From IMG/VR virus record IMGVR_UViG_3300027996_000081, positions 1 to 37,937 of that record: a stretch of 37,937 nucleotides of DNA; one strand, 5' to 3'. Position 1 is the first letter of the stretch. Each line of letters starts with the position of its first letter. This document shows, piece by piece, positions 24,161-31,385 of the stretch. The notes beneath the pieces are model-generated. The model made no database searches. It had not been told where the DNA came from and saw only the letters and a program-made list of their open reading frames with translations. The stretch comes from a virus. The translations under genes and the position numbers were made by a program.

Positions 24161-25849
24161 CTATACTCTGTCTTGTAACGTAAAACTAGCCCATATCCTA
24201 TCTTCTTTTGATATTAATTTTTTATTAAGAACTATCATTTTATCATCTGGCATATTAATTGCCCTTTCTACCGCCTTTTGTGCTCTGGGATTATCAAACT
24301 CTGCTTTACCACCACTTTGTGTAACAATATCTTCACCCATTTTCGTCCTTATTCTATATTCGTCTCTCCCCTTTTTCATTACAACACCCAACTTTCTAGA
24401 TCCATCCATTATATTGTATTTTTGACCCAAAGTACCACCTTTAGCTTTTATACTTTCATGATCTATATTTGAAAACCATCTATCCCTTAACTCATTAATC
24501 GATGACTTACCTCCACGTAACTTATCCCACCTATTAAGTTGTGAATGAAATTTACCTACACAAAATTCATACGTATCAGTAGGGTTCTCGTTCCCCTTAT
24601 TAATGTACTTCTTTAAAGACATCTTAGAACTAATTTTAGACATGACAGTTAATTTTTCTTTACACAGTTTAAATGTCTCTTTTAATGTTTTTTTACCATT
24701 CTCTAAATCATTCTTTAAATCACCAATAGTCTTTGTATTTATATTTGTATTAACGGGTACATACACAGGCGTCTCGATCCCTTCATCATTAAGAATAGAT
24801 ATCTTTTTTGATTGTATGTCCGGATTTTTGTTGTGTTCCCCATCCAATTCCTTAACAATTATATCGTATTTCTTTCTATACCCATATTTCTTACCATCTT
24901 TATCCACCTTAATGTAATAATCAATATCATCACCCGGTCTCTGGGATACATTATATTCAATTTCAGTCCATAACTCAATATCAACTGTAGTGTTTCCTAC
25001 GTTGTGAGTTTGTGTAGTTTCTCCTCCACCTTCTGGTGCTGGTTCTTCTCCACCTTCTGGTGCTGCCTCTTCTCCACCACCTTCACCTTCACCACCTTGT
25101 TCTTCTGGTGCTTCTGGTGTTGTTAATAAACTATTAACAGCTGATTCTACAGTTTGATCAACTAATTCTGATAATTCTACTTTTTCGTCATCAGTCAGTT
25201 CACGAGTCCAAGAGTCATCTTCGAACCACCCCGATTTTTCTACACCATTAGTAATCTCAGTACCTACCCCATATTGTGTCCCATCCTTAAAGAACCCTTT
25301 ATAGCTATCGCCTGTATCATTTTCGTAGAACCCATAACCACTCCATTCCCCATCGACAAATGATCCTGTATATGACATCGACCCATCAGGATCTTTCCAC
25401 TTTCCAAAACCATTTACACAATCCCAATCCCCCTCCAAACAACCTTGAACTGCTTCATCTGTTTCATCTGTAGCTACATCCATAACCTCCACATTAATCA
25501 TCTCTAAATCTTCTTGAGTTTCTTCAGATATAACTGAATAATTACTTTCATTAATTTTAAATTTTTTATTTAAACCCTTAACAGTTTCTTCACCAGCGAT
25601 ACCATCATCCTCTAAACCATTATCACTTTGGAATTTCATTAAGGCTTCTTTTGTTTTTGGACCAAAAATACCGTCATCTTTAACTTTTAAGAGTCTCTGT
25701 AAAGGTTTAACCACATCAGGTGATGATCCTGTTTTAATTACACCTTCCCTTATATCCCCTTCAACTAAATTACCAAACATTCTTTCTTCTGTAAACAGAG
25801 ATTTTATTCTATTAATCTCTTCGTTTATTGATTTATATTTTTTTATCAT
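24161..25849 (-). CDS. Predicted processed virion protein with peptidoglycan-binding and MORN repeats
   Basis: A 562-aa protein. N-terminal module: INEEINRIKSLFTEERMFGN, then LVEGDIREG, giving L-V-E-G at 28-31. Residues about 45-95 are a clear PG_binding_1 domain (PLQRLLKVKDDGIFGPKTKE, then ALMKFQ). Residues about 135-195 contain MORN-type repeats (GSMSYTGSFVDGEWSGYGFY, then GDSYKGFFKDG.QYGVG). A Gly/Glu/Pro-rich linker follows near 245-275 (EEAAPEGGEEPAPEGG). The C-terminal region of about 270 aa is unassigned. It leads the three-gene operon (12-nt gap to the next gene) with a late-type motif 25 nt upstream. A virion protein that engages the host cell wall fits the domains. The C-terminal activity is unknown. 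Confidence 0.8.
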   Translation of the reverse strand: MIKKYKSINEEINRIKSLFTEERMFGNLVEGDIREGVIKTGSSPDVVKPLQRLLKVKDDGIFGPKTKEALMKFQSDNGLEDDGIAGEETVKGLNKKFKINESNYSVISEETQEDLEMINVEVMDVATDETDEAVQGCLEGDWDCVNGFGKWKDPDGSMSYTGSFVDGEWSGYGFYENDTGDSYKGFFKDGTQYGVGTEITNGVEKSGWFEDDSWTRELTDDEKVELSELVDQTVESAVNSLLTTPEAPEEQGGEGEGGGEEAAPEGGEEPAPEGGGETTQTHNVGNTTVDIELWTEIEYNVSQRPGDDIDYYIKVDKDGKKYGYRKKYDIIVKELDGEHNKNPDIQSKKISILNDEGIETPVYVPVNTNINTKTIGDLKNDLENGKKTLKETFKLCKEKLTVMSKISSKMSLKKYINKGNENPTDTYEFCVGKFHSQLNRWDKLRGGKSSINELRDRWFSNIDHESIKAKGGTLGQKYNIMDGSRKLGVVMKKGRDEYRIRTKMGEDIVTQSGGKAEFDNPRAQKAVERAINMPDDKMIVLNKKLISKEDRIWASFTLQDRV

Positions 25850-25873
25850 AGTACAATATTTTTATCTTTATAA

Positions 25874-25881
25874 TATAAATA
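25874..25881 (-). promoter_or_regulatory. Late-type promoter motif before the 562-aa gene
   Basis: The minus strand reads TAATATTTATATTATAAAGA, matching the repeated pattern well. It lies 25 nt upstream of the start at 25849 and downstream of the endonuclease terminator. Confidence 0.6.
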
Positions 25882-25912
25882 TTAAATTTTTATAAAAAAA
25901 ACACTTATATAC

Positions 25913-25951
25913 AAAAAATCCTCTTTATAAGTTTATATTATAAAGAGGATT
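25913..25951 (-). terminator. Rho-independent terminator of the minus-strand homing endonuclease
   Basis: Perfect 14-bp arms, AATCCTCTTTATAA (25917-25930) and TTATAAAGAGGATT (25938-25951), enclose a 7-nt loop. On the minus strand the hairpin is followed by TTTTTT, as expected for an intrinsic terminator. It lies 8 nt after the stop of the gene at 25960. Confidence 0.85.
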
Positions 25952-25959
25952 AATAAATA

Positions 25960-26835
25960 TTAAGATAAATGTCTTTTGAGTTCACCTATAACCCATTCGG
26001 GTTTATCGTTGATATCAGTCTCCCAAAAACGAAGTAACTTTAACCCATCACTACCCTCACAAATTTTATTTTTTTTATCGTCATTTTTAATTGTTGTTTT
26101 TTGTGTCTCATAAATTGGTCCGTTTGGGTACTTAATAGGGTTACAATGGTAAAAATCACCATCTACTTCTATCACTAAATCATATTTAGGTAAATAATAG
26201 TCAAAATTAAACCCACAAATAGTATATTGGAATATAAAATCCACCCCAATCGACTCCAATAAATCACCAAAACGTGATTCTAATATTGTTTTATTATTAT
26301 ATTGATAATCCTTTAAATATTTAACCCTTTTTTTACGTTGTTTTTCCCTGTTCTCCTCTTTACTCCAATATTCCCTCATACCCTTATCGAGACTATCTAA
26401 AACATGTTGGGGTCTTTTTCTTCCTTTTCTGTATTCAGATATTTTTTTATTCCTTTCTAAATTATTAGATATTTTCTCACCATAGTCCAATCTTTTGTCA
26501 TCGTATTTGGTTAACCCCTTATTCCATATAACTAACTCACCAGATCCGTACAATCTTCTTTGGGTATCTTTAGACTTTTTCTGTGCGTCAGGATTATGAC
26601 CCCAATTATTGTTAATTCTAGAAGAGTGACCACGAATAAAATCTCTAAAGCCCTTTTTAATACTTAAAAATGATGGAGTTTCACCACACCCACAATTACA
26701 TTTTGGTGATATGCCTTCTAAATTATGTTTAATAAAGGTTTCTTGTGGTTTGATATCATGTTTTTTGACATTATGAGATGATAATCCCCATAATGAATCA
26801 AAGTCTTTATCACATATTTCACATTTGTGTTGCAT
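25960..26835 (-). CDS. Free-standing homing endonuclease (zinc finger plus Vsr-like nuclease)
   Basis: A 291-aa protein. Residues 5-26 form a C2H2 zinc finger (C5, C8, H21, H26), followed by a Cys cluster (CNCGC). A basic middle region (RKGRKRPQHVLD, then KEENREKQRKKRVKYLKDY) resembles nuclease-associated modular DNA-binding repeats. Residues about 190-285 form a Vsr/EDxHD-type PD-(D/E)XK nuclease: FDYYLPKYDLVIEVDGDFYH, then a late LKLLRFWETDI. Such genes spread by cutting a phage genome at a nearby target and being copied in. It sits directly after the tail tube gene, has its own terminator, and its start lies beside a motif inside the previous terminator. It is selfish DNA rather than part of the tail. 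Confidence 0.85.
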   Translation of the reverse strand: MQHKCEICDKDFDSLWGLSSHNVKKHDIKPQETFIKHNLEGISPKCNCGCGETPSFLSIKKGFRDFIRGHSSRINNNWGHNPDAQKKSKDTQRRLYGSGELVIWNKGLTKYDDKRLDYGEKISNNLERNKKISEYRKGRKRPQHVLDSLDKGMREYWSKEENREKQRKKRVKYLKDYQYNNKTILESRFGDLLESIGVDFIFQYTICGFNFDYYLPKYDLVIEVDGDFYHCNPIKYPNGPIYETQKTTIKNDDKKNKICEGSDGLKLLRFWETDINDKPEWVIGELKRHLS

Positions 26836-26841
26836 AAAAAA

Positions 26842-26875
26842 TCCCTTTTACATATAAATATACACGTAAAAGGGA
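26842..26875 (-). terminator. Terminator of the tail tube gene, with a promoter motif in its loop
   Basis: Perfect 10-bp arms TCCCTTTTAC (26842-26851) and GTAAAAGGGA (26866-26875) enclose a 14-nt loop. On the minus strand the hairpin is followed by TTTTTT, ending 7 nt before the ATG of the endonuclease gene. The loop contains TATTTATA. Confidence 0.8.
26853..26860 (-). promoter_or_regulatory. Late-type promoter motif inside a terminator loop
   Basis: The minus strand reads TGTATATTTATATGTAAAAG, 18 nt before the endonuclease start at 26835. The core lies entirely in the loop of the tail tube terminator, so termination and re-initiation would share about 35 bp. Confidence 0.5.
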
Positions 26876-26900
26876 AAGTCTTATGTTTGATAAAGGAATT

Positions 26901-27389
26901 CTAGAAAACATTGATGGCCCTATCAAACCGGAGCGTACAACTAATCTCAGCTAAAGAATCTGAATTATAGTCTAATGTACCGAAATCAGCGTCATTTAAT
27001 TGAGTTCCTTGTAGTATCCATTTCTGAACAACAACACCGGTTGGGTCTAACATTTCCAATTCAACGTCTTTTTTGTAACCAGCCGCATAACCTTGTCGTC
27101 CTGTTACTGATTCTGAATGTAATCTAACCCATTCCATTAAAGCTTGTGTAGCTGAAGGACCAATTGGATCTCTAAATGTCACCCCTATAGTTTCCCACTG
27201 AAATCTACCTATCACAAACGTAGATGTATTTAAGAAAGGTATTTCTACCTCACTACTAGTATATTTTGGTCGACTTGTTGTTGATACCCACCATTCTTGT
27301 ATTCCCAGTTCATCGGGAAACCTTAAAATAAACCTATTCTGTCTTAATGGTTCATAAGGAACAGGCATTCGCATTAATAAATCCGCCAT
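26901..27389 (-). CDS. gp19: Tail tube protein (T4 gp19-like)
   Basis: A 162-aa protein, the same length class as T4 gp19 (163 aa). Landmarks are the N-terminal MRMPVPYEPLRQNRFILRFP, then WWVSTTSRP, then IGRFQWETIGVTFRDPIGPS, then ALMEWVRLHSE, then LDPTGVVVQKWILQGTQL, and the C-terminal LAEISCTLRFDRAINVF. These fit the gp19-type tube fold that stacks as hexamers inside the sheath. It is a single-gene unit with a late-type motif 58 nt upstream and a strong terminator after it. Two homing endonuclease genes flank it, one on each strand. Confidence 0.9.
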   Translation of the reverse strand: MADLLMRMPVPYEPLRQNRFILRFPDELGIQEWWVSTTSRPKYTSSEVEIPFLNTSTFVIGRFQWETIGVTFRDPIGPSATQALMEWVRLHSESVTGRQGYAAGYKKDVELEMLDPTGVVVQKWILQGTQLNDADFGTLDYNSDSLAEISCTLRFDRAINVF

Positions 27390-27446
27390 TTTTTAATTTT
27401 TTTTATAGTTATTATTGTATTTGTTAAGTTTTTTCATTACCTTTAT

Positions 27447-27456
27447 TAATAAATAT
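27447..27456 (-). promoter_or_regulatory. Late-type promoter motif (variant) before the tail tube gene
   Basis: The minus strand reads AGATATTTATTAATAAAGG, one base off the common core but with the downstream ATAAAG block intact. It lies 58 nt before the tube start at 27389 and just outside the divergent endonuclease start at 27473. Confidence 0.45.
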
Positions 27457-27472
27457 CTAAAAACCAAAAAAA

Positions 27473-29095
27473 GTGGATTATAAAAAGTTTTTTTTAGAAA
27501 ATAATAAATCTGGATTAAAAACCAGAGAATCTTATATTGAAAATAATTATAATGAAATATATAATTCAATTAACCTTTATTGTGATAGTATAAACTTAAA
27601 TGGGGTTATTCCGTTTAAAGAAAAAATATATATCTTCATAAATAAATTAAGTGATACCCCCATATGTAAAAATTGTGATAAAAAATTAAAGTTTAAGAAA
27701 AGTTTAAGAGAGGGGTATGGTAGTTATTGTTCCATAAAATGTACAAACCAACACGAAGATCATAAAAACAACGTTAAAGAAACATTTAACAGAAAATATG
27801 GTGGTTCACCAATAAGGGATAAGGGTATAAAGAAAAAAATAGAACAAACAAACTTAGAAAGGTATGGTGTTACAAATATATTTAAAGATAGTGAATACAT
27901 ACAAACCAAAACTAAAGAGAAGTTAGGGGTATCCAACCCAAACCAATTAGATAGTGTAGTAGAAAAAAGGAAAAACACTAACCTCAACAAATATGGTGTA
28001 ACCAACACACTATTATTAAATAACTCCCGTAAAAAGAACCAAAGTTCAAAACTAATTAATTTTAATGAAAAATATAAGGGGTTAAATGTTATTGACGATT
28101 CTGGTGATTATGTTAAACTTAAATGTAATAACTGTAATGGTGAATATGATATAGATAGGAGTCTATTGTTCTATAGATTTAAAAATGATATAAACCCTTG
28201 TACGTTATGTAACCCTGTAAGTGAGTTAAAATCTATAAAAGAAAAAGAACTAACAGATTTTTTATTATCTTTGGGGTTAAACCTTATTCAGGGTGATAGA
28301 GATATTCTTAATGGTAAGGAGATTGACATACTATTACCTGATTTTAATATCGGTATAGAATTTAATGGTTTGTATTGGCATTGTGAGAAATATGTTGATA
28401 AGGATTACCATTTAAATAAAACTGATGTGTGTGAGTCCAAAGGGATACACCTAATACATATCTTTGAAGACGAATGGGTTAATAATAAGGATATTGTTAA
28501 AAGTAGGTTAAAAAACTTATTTAAATTAACTGATAATAAAGTATATGGTAGAAAATGTATAATAAAAGAAGTTAATACTAAAGATAAAACAAAATTCTTA
28601 AATGATAACCATATTCAAGGTACAATAGGTAGTAAAGTTAATATAGGGTTGTATTATAACGATGAGTTGGTATCGATTATGACATTTGGTAAAGGTAGGG
28701 TTGTTATGAATGGTGTTAAAAATGAATGGGAGTTATTAAGGTTCTGTAATAAAATTAATCATTCCGTTATCGGTGGGGCTAGTAAACTATTTAAACACTT
28801 TATTAAAAACTATAACCCAAAACAATTAATAAGTTACGCTGATAGAAGGTGGTCACAAGGTAACTTATATAGTCAATTAGGGTTTAATAAAACACACAAC
28901 TCAACGCCAAACTATTTTTATGTTGTTAACAATGAAAGGGAACATAGATTTAAATATCGTAAGAATTTATTGGTTGAGTCTGGATTTGACATTAAAAAAA
29001 CTGAAAGAGAAATTATGTATGATAGGGGAATATATCGTATATATGATTGTGGGAATTTGGTTTATATTTATAATAAGATGGAAATTTCTTTCTAA
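27473..29095 (+). CDS. Homing endonuclease (Hef-like, Vsr-type nuclease)
   Basis: A 540-aa protein from a GTG start, as no ATG lies upstream in frame. Residues about 58-85 hold a zinc-ribbon pair (CKNC, then YCSIKC). Several YGV/YGG repeats follow at 102-180 (FNRKYGGSP, LERYGVTNIF, LNKYGVTNTL), the DNA-binding NUMOD-like repeats of this group. A second Cys pair lies at about 223-247. The nuclease core is EIDILLPDFNIGIEFNGLYW, then H, with the EDxHD/Vsr pattern, and a later IHLIHIFEDEW. The C-terminal 170 residues (GGASKLFKHFIKNY, then ISYADRRWSQGNLY) are typical of these phage enzymes. It is on the opposite strand to the tail genes, which marks it as an insertion between the tube promoter and the secreted-protein gene. 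Confidence 0.85.
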   Translation: MDYKKFFLENNKSGLKTRESYIENNYNEIYNSINLYCDSINLNGVIPFKEKIYIFINKLSDTPICKNCDKKLKFKKSLREGYGSYCSIKCTNQHEDHKNNVKETFNRKYGGSPIRDKGIKKKIEQTNLERYGVTNIFKDSEYIQTKTKEKLGVSNPNQLDSVVEKRKNTNLNKYGVTNTLLLNNSRKKNQSSKLINFNEKYKGLNVIDDSGDYVKLKCNNCNGEYDIDRSLLFYRFKNDINPCTLCNPVSELKSIKEKELTDFLLSLGLNLIQGDRDILNGKEIDILLPDFNIGIEFNGLYWHCEKYVDKDYHLNKTDVCESKGIHLIHIFEDEWVNNKDIVKSRLKNLFKLTDNKVYGRKCIIKEVNTKDKTKFLNDNHIQGTIGSKVNIGLYYNDELVSIMTFGKGRVVMNGVKNEWELLRFCNKINHSVIGGASKLFKHFIKNYNPKQLISYADRRWSQGNLYSQLGFNKTHNSTPNYFYVVNNEREHRFKYRKNLLVESGFDIKKTEREIMYDRGIYRIYDCGNLVYIYNKMEISF

Positions 29096-29097
29096 AA

Positions 29098-29120
29098 GTC
29101 CCCTAATAATGGGGTTTTTT
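29098..29120 (+). terminator. Terminator after the plus-strand homing endonuclease
   Basis: CCCC (29100-29103) and GGGG (29111-29114) form a short hairpin with a 7-nt loop, directly followed by TTTTTT. It starts 3 nt after the stop codon at 29095. Confidence 0.65.
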
Positions 29121-29185
29121 AATAAAAATATAGAAAAAAAACAAAATTTATTACAAAACATAGCGCGATATCGAAAAGTTTGGCT

Positions 29186-29196
29186 TATATTTGTAA
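29186..29196 (+). promoter_or_regulatory. Bacteroidetes-type -7 box for the secreted-protein gene
   Basis: TATATTTGTAA lies 20 nt before the ATG at 29217, followed by the A-rich leader CTAAAAAATAAACAACT. The box contains the Bacteroidetes TAnnTTTG element. No convincing -33 TTTG is seen at the usual spacing. Confidence 0.6.
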
Positions 29197-29216
29197 CAAC
29201 TAAAAAATAAACAACT

Positions 29217-29792
29217 ATGAAAAAATTAATTTTAATAATCGGAATCCTAATTGGATTAACAATTGGTGTATCAGCTGAAGTGAGAGAAGATACAGTAACA
29301 AGAAAAAACTCACTAACCCAAAGAAGTGTAATCAAAAAGAATTTTGAAACATCATTTACCAATGAACTGGTGAAATACATCGAAACAGGTGACGTAACAC
29401 CTTTATTAGACTTGGCTCAAGAAGATGATATAACCTTTTATGGGTTAAGTGATGATAAATACGAACTAAGTGAGGACAAAGAATACTTCAAACAATTTAT
29501 TAAGAAGTACTTAAATGTTCGATCCAAAGATTTAACCATACTTCGTATTGATAAGGAATATTATGACAATTCTAATCACAAGTTTGGTTCAAAATATAAA
29601 ATAACTATTCTATATCCTAATTCAGAAAGATACGATAACGTACAAATTTATTATAGTTGGGCTGGTAAAGTTAGAGGAATCACAATCAACGATAATCTAC
29701 AAGAAAACTCATACACAGATGGTGATTTAAATAAAATATTTGGTGGTGAGTCTGGTTATGAAGGTGAGCGTGTAAGTTGGAAAAAGTTGTAA
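29217..29792 (+). CDS. Secreted or periplasmic protein, probably a cargo (moron) gene
   Basis: A 191-aa protein with a clear signal peptide: MKKLILIIGILIGLTIGVSA, with cleavage expected after A20. The mature part starts EVREDTVTRK and has an alpha/beta composition (FTNELVKYIETGDVTPLLDL, then KYKITILYPNS, then YYSWAGKVRGITIND). The N-terminal helices followed by strands could fit an NTF2-like fold of Bacteroidetes exported proteins, but this is only a resemblance. It has its own host-type promoter, a bidirectional terminator after it, and the strand opposite to the tail genes. These are typical marks of a lysogenic-conversion or envelope-modifying cargo gene. Confidence 0.75.
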   Translation: MKKLILIIGILIGLTIGVSAEVREDTVTRKNSLTQRSVIKKNFETSFTNELVKYIETGDVTPLLDLAQEDDITFYGLSDDKYELSEDKEYFKQFIKKYLNVRSKDLTILRIDKEYYDNSNHKFGSKYKITILYPNSERYDNVQIYYSWAGKVRGITINDNLQENSYTDGDLNKIFGGESGYEGERVSWKKL

Positions 29793-29823
29793 ATAATAGT
29801 TTAAAAATTGGGTACGGTAAATT

Positions 29824-29848
29824 AAAAAGGTGGGATTCCCACCTTTTT
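29824..29848. terminator. Bidirectional terminator between convergent genes
   Basis: AAAAAGGTGGG (29824-29834) and CCCACCTTTTT (29838-29848) are perfect 11-bp arms around a 3-nt loop. A and T runs on both sides let it act for the plus-strand secreted-protein gene and the minus-strand 150-aa gene. Confidence 0.9.
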
Positions 29849-29869
29849 AATTTTTAAATAGTCTTAATA

Positions 29870-30322
29870 TTAATTAAATGGAACGATCCCAATAGAATCT
29901 TGAAAACCCTTTTTTATGGTTGCAAAAACAGTTGAATCCTTCTTACTACAATGTTCATCCTGACAAGCACCCACTAACCTTAAGAAGTCTCTGGATTGAA
30001 TAGCCCTTTGCCATTTACCATTAGAGAATACCTTCCCAGCACTAACTCGACCTTCTTTATTTTTTACATATACTGAATAAAAGGGTAATTTAAGTTTTTT
30101 AGTTTTTGGGTCTTCAAGTTGTGTCTTATGTATTAATACAGTACCCGGTAATTTAACATGTGATGCTCCGCCAGGTTTAAACGGAAACTCCCATTGTGTC
30201 TTCCCACCTGTGGTAGCATCGGCAACTGGAGCTTCATCTTGTTCTTTTATCACTTTTTTTACAATACGTCTTAAATCTGACTCTGTTAGATTTATAACTT
30301 TTCCGTTTTTCTTAATTTTCAT
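29870..30322 (-). CDS. Predicted internal virion protein with the shared N-terminal module, unrelated body
   Basis: A 150-aa basic protein. Residues 1-28 (KKNGKVINLTESDLRRIVKK, then VIKEQ) are almost identical to those of the genes at 30359 and 32233. They end in I-K-E at 25-27, a T4-like processing site. The body (WEFPFKPGGASHVKLPGTVL, then KLPFYSVYVKNKEG, then GKVFSNGKWQRAIQSRDFL) is not like the five-paralog family, so only the tag is shared. It is the last gene of the array, 36 nt after the preceding gene, and ends at the bidirectional terminator. The function is unknown. Confidence 0.75.
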   Translation of the reverse strand: MKIKKNGKVINLTESDLRRIVKKVIKEQDEAPVADATTGGKTQWEFPFKPGGASHVKLPGTVLIHKTQLEDPKTKKLKLPFYSVYVKNKEGRVSAGKVFSNGKWQRAIQSRDFLRLVGACQDEHCSKKDSTVFATIKKGFQDSIGIVPFN

Positions 30323-30325
30323 AAT
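30239..30325 (-). repeat. Copy 1 of an ~87-bp repeat encoding the shared N-terminal tag
   Basis: This block spans residues 1-28 of the 150-aa gene. It differs from the block at 32599-32685 by about one base and is more diverged from 30743-30835. Such DNA identity between otherwise different genes points to recent duplication or recombination. Confidence 0.85.
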
Positions 30326-30358
30326 CTATTTTATTTTTTTATTAATCTTTTCATTTTA

Positions 30359-30832
30359 TCAAACGTCAATTTCGGGGTCAACCGTAAAATATTCGCTTTT
30401 ACCATTTGGACCATAGATGTTTACGGAACAATTATGCTGCCGCCATTCACCTATCTCCCTAACAATACACGTAATCCAATTCTCAATTTTTTTATAGTTT
30501 TGGTTAGTCATATCTACCTCCGACTCCAATCTATTTATCGCTAAATGTTTATACGCTTGTGCCGCTGCAGCATCATTATCACTATCATCATTAAATGGTC
30601 TGAAGAATTTAACATACTCCGTATCATTACCATATATATCTTCAGGGTTATCGAACCAATTGCTGCTACCTTCCCACCATTTTTGTATACTTCCACAAAA
30701 TGCCACTGCTACATTATATTCCTCTAGTTCGTTTGCTGGTGATTCATCTTGTTCTTTTATTACTCTTTTTACTATTTTCTTTAAATCTGACTCCGTTAGA
30801 TTTATAACTTTCCCGTTTTTCTTAATTTTCAT
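30359..30832 (-). CDS. Predicted internal virion protein, five-paralog family member
   Basis: A 157-aa acidic protein. The N-terminal tag is the shared LTESDLKKIVKRVIKEQ type (I-K-E at 25-27). The body shows the array family pattern: IQKWW near 50, then F....DDSDNDAAAAQAYKHL, then NYKKIENWITCIVREI, then YFTVDPEIDV at the C-terminus. No catalytic signature or membrane segment is seen. It has its own late-type motif 36 nt upstream. The end of the gene is identical at DNA level to the end of the gene at 32233. The family is unknown to me. A small protein injected with DNA, as T4 internal proteins are, is the working idea. Confidence 0.8.
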   Translation of the reverse strand: MKIKKNGKVINLTESDLKKIVKRVIKEQDESPANELEEYNVAVAFCGSIQKWWEGSSNWFDNPEDIYGNDTEYVKFFRPFNDDSDNDAAAAQAYKHLAINRLESEVDMTNQNYKKIENWITCIVREIGEWRQHNCSVNIYGPNGKSEYFTVDPEIDV

Positions 30833-30835
30833 AAT
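30743..30835 (-). repeat. Copy 2 of the N-terminal tag repeat
   Basis: It encodes residues 1-30 of the 157-aa gene. It shares long runs with copies 1 and 3 but carries several base changes (for example in the codons for KKIVKR). Confidence 0.8.
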
Positions 30836-30867
30836 ACCCTATTATTATTATTATTATTATCTTTTTA

Positions 30868-30875
30868 TATAAATA
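30868..30875 (-). promoter_or_regulatory. Late-type promoter motif, second unit of the paralog array
   Basis: The minus strand reads TTATATTTATATAAAAAGAT. About 22 nt around it match the motif region before the gene at 32233, so the promoter was duplicated along with its gene. The start at 30832 lies 36 nt downstream after an ATA/ATT repeat. An inverted repeat GTAACTT/AAGTTAC lies just upstream (30881-30897). Confidence 0.6.
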
Positions 30876-30909
30876 TAAGTAACTTACAAAAAGTTACCTC
30901 TTAATTTTA

Positions 30910-31377
30910 TCACCACCAATCTATTTCTGGGTCAACAGTATATGTTACAGCCCAAGAATCCTTAACATCTACCACTGAAGGTGGTTCTAAAGTCATATAA
31001 CATTTCTTATTTTTCCAGTTAGGTATTTCATCTACAATTTTATCAAACCATTCTTCAAACTTATATAACCAATAATTATCCTTTAATCTTGGTAAGTACT
31101 TTTTGTTTACAAAATTTCTATATGCTTTCGCAGCCCCTTTATCGTCATCTTTATACCAGTGATTAAACTCTTTGAAAAAACCATATCTGTCATCATGTTT
31201 CTCCCACCAAGCCTGAACCTCTTCAGCAACATCCTTAGCAATCTCCCATTGACCTCCGTAGTTTTTTATGTTACCACCGTCAACATATTGTCCCTCTATG
31301 TTTTGATTAGAACTTTCCCATAATACCTTTTTAATTATATTATTTAAGTCTTTTTCTTTTAATTTAATAATTTTCAT
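30910..31377 (-). CDS. Predicted internal virion protein, five-paralog family member
   Basis: A 155-aa protein. The N-terminus MKIIKLKEKDLNNIIKKVLW, then ESS, ends with L-W-E at 19-21. Body: VAEEVQAWWEKHDDRYGFFK, then FNHWYKDDDKGAAKAYRNFV, then FEEWFDKIVDEI, ending YTVDPEIDWW. It is closest to the next gene upstream (31386), with which it shares the FNHWYK and DDDKGAA stretches. It follows that gene by 8 nt in one unit. The function is unknown. Confidence 0.8.
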   Translation of the reverse strand: MKIIKLKEKDLNNIIKKVLWESSNQNIEGQYVDGGNIKNYGGQWEIAKDVAEEVQAWWEKHDDRYGFFKEFNHWYKDDDKGAAKAYRNFVNKKYLPRLKDNYWLYKFEEWFDKIVDEIPNWKNKKCYMTLEPPSVVDVKDSWAVTYTVDPEIDWW

Positions 31378-31385
31378 AATGTATT

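Noticed and set aside
29824-29848. Perfect inverted repeat considered as an attachment site or part of a repeat array
   Set aside because: Convergent genes on both sides and A/T runs make a bidirectional terminator the simpler reading. No CRISPR-like array was found anywhere.
30839-30860. ATT/ATA triplet repeat before the 157-aa gene, considered as a phase-variable tract
   Set aside because: It lies between the promoter motif and the start and may vary in length, but there is no sign that it switches expression. It is probably simple slippage.
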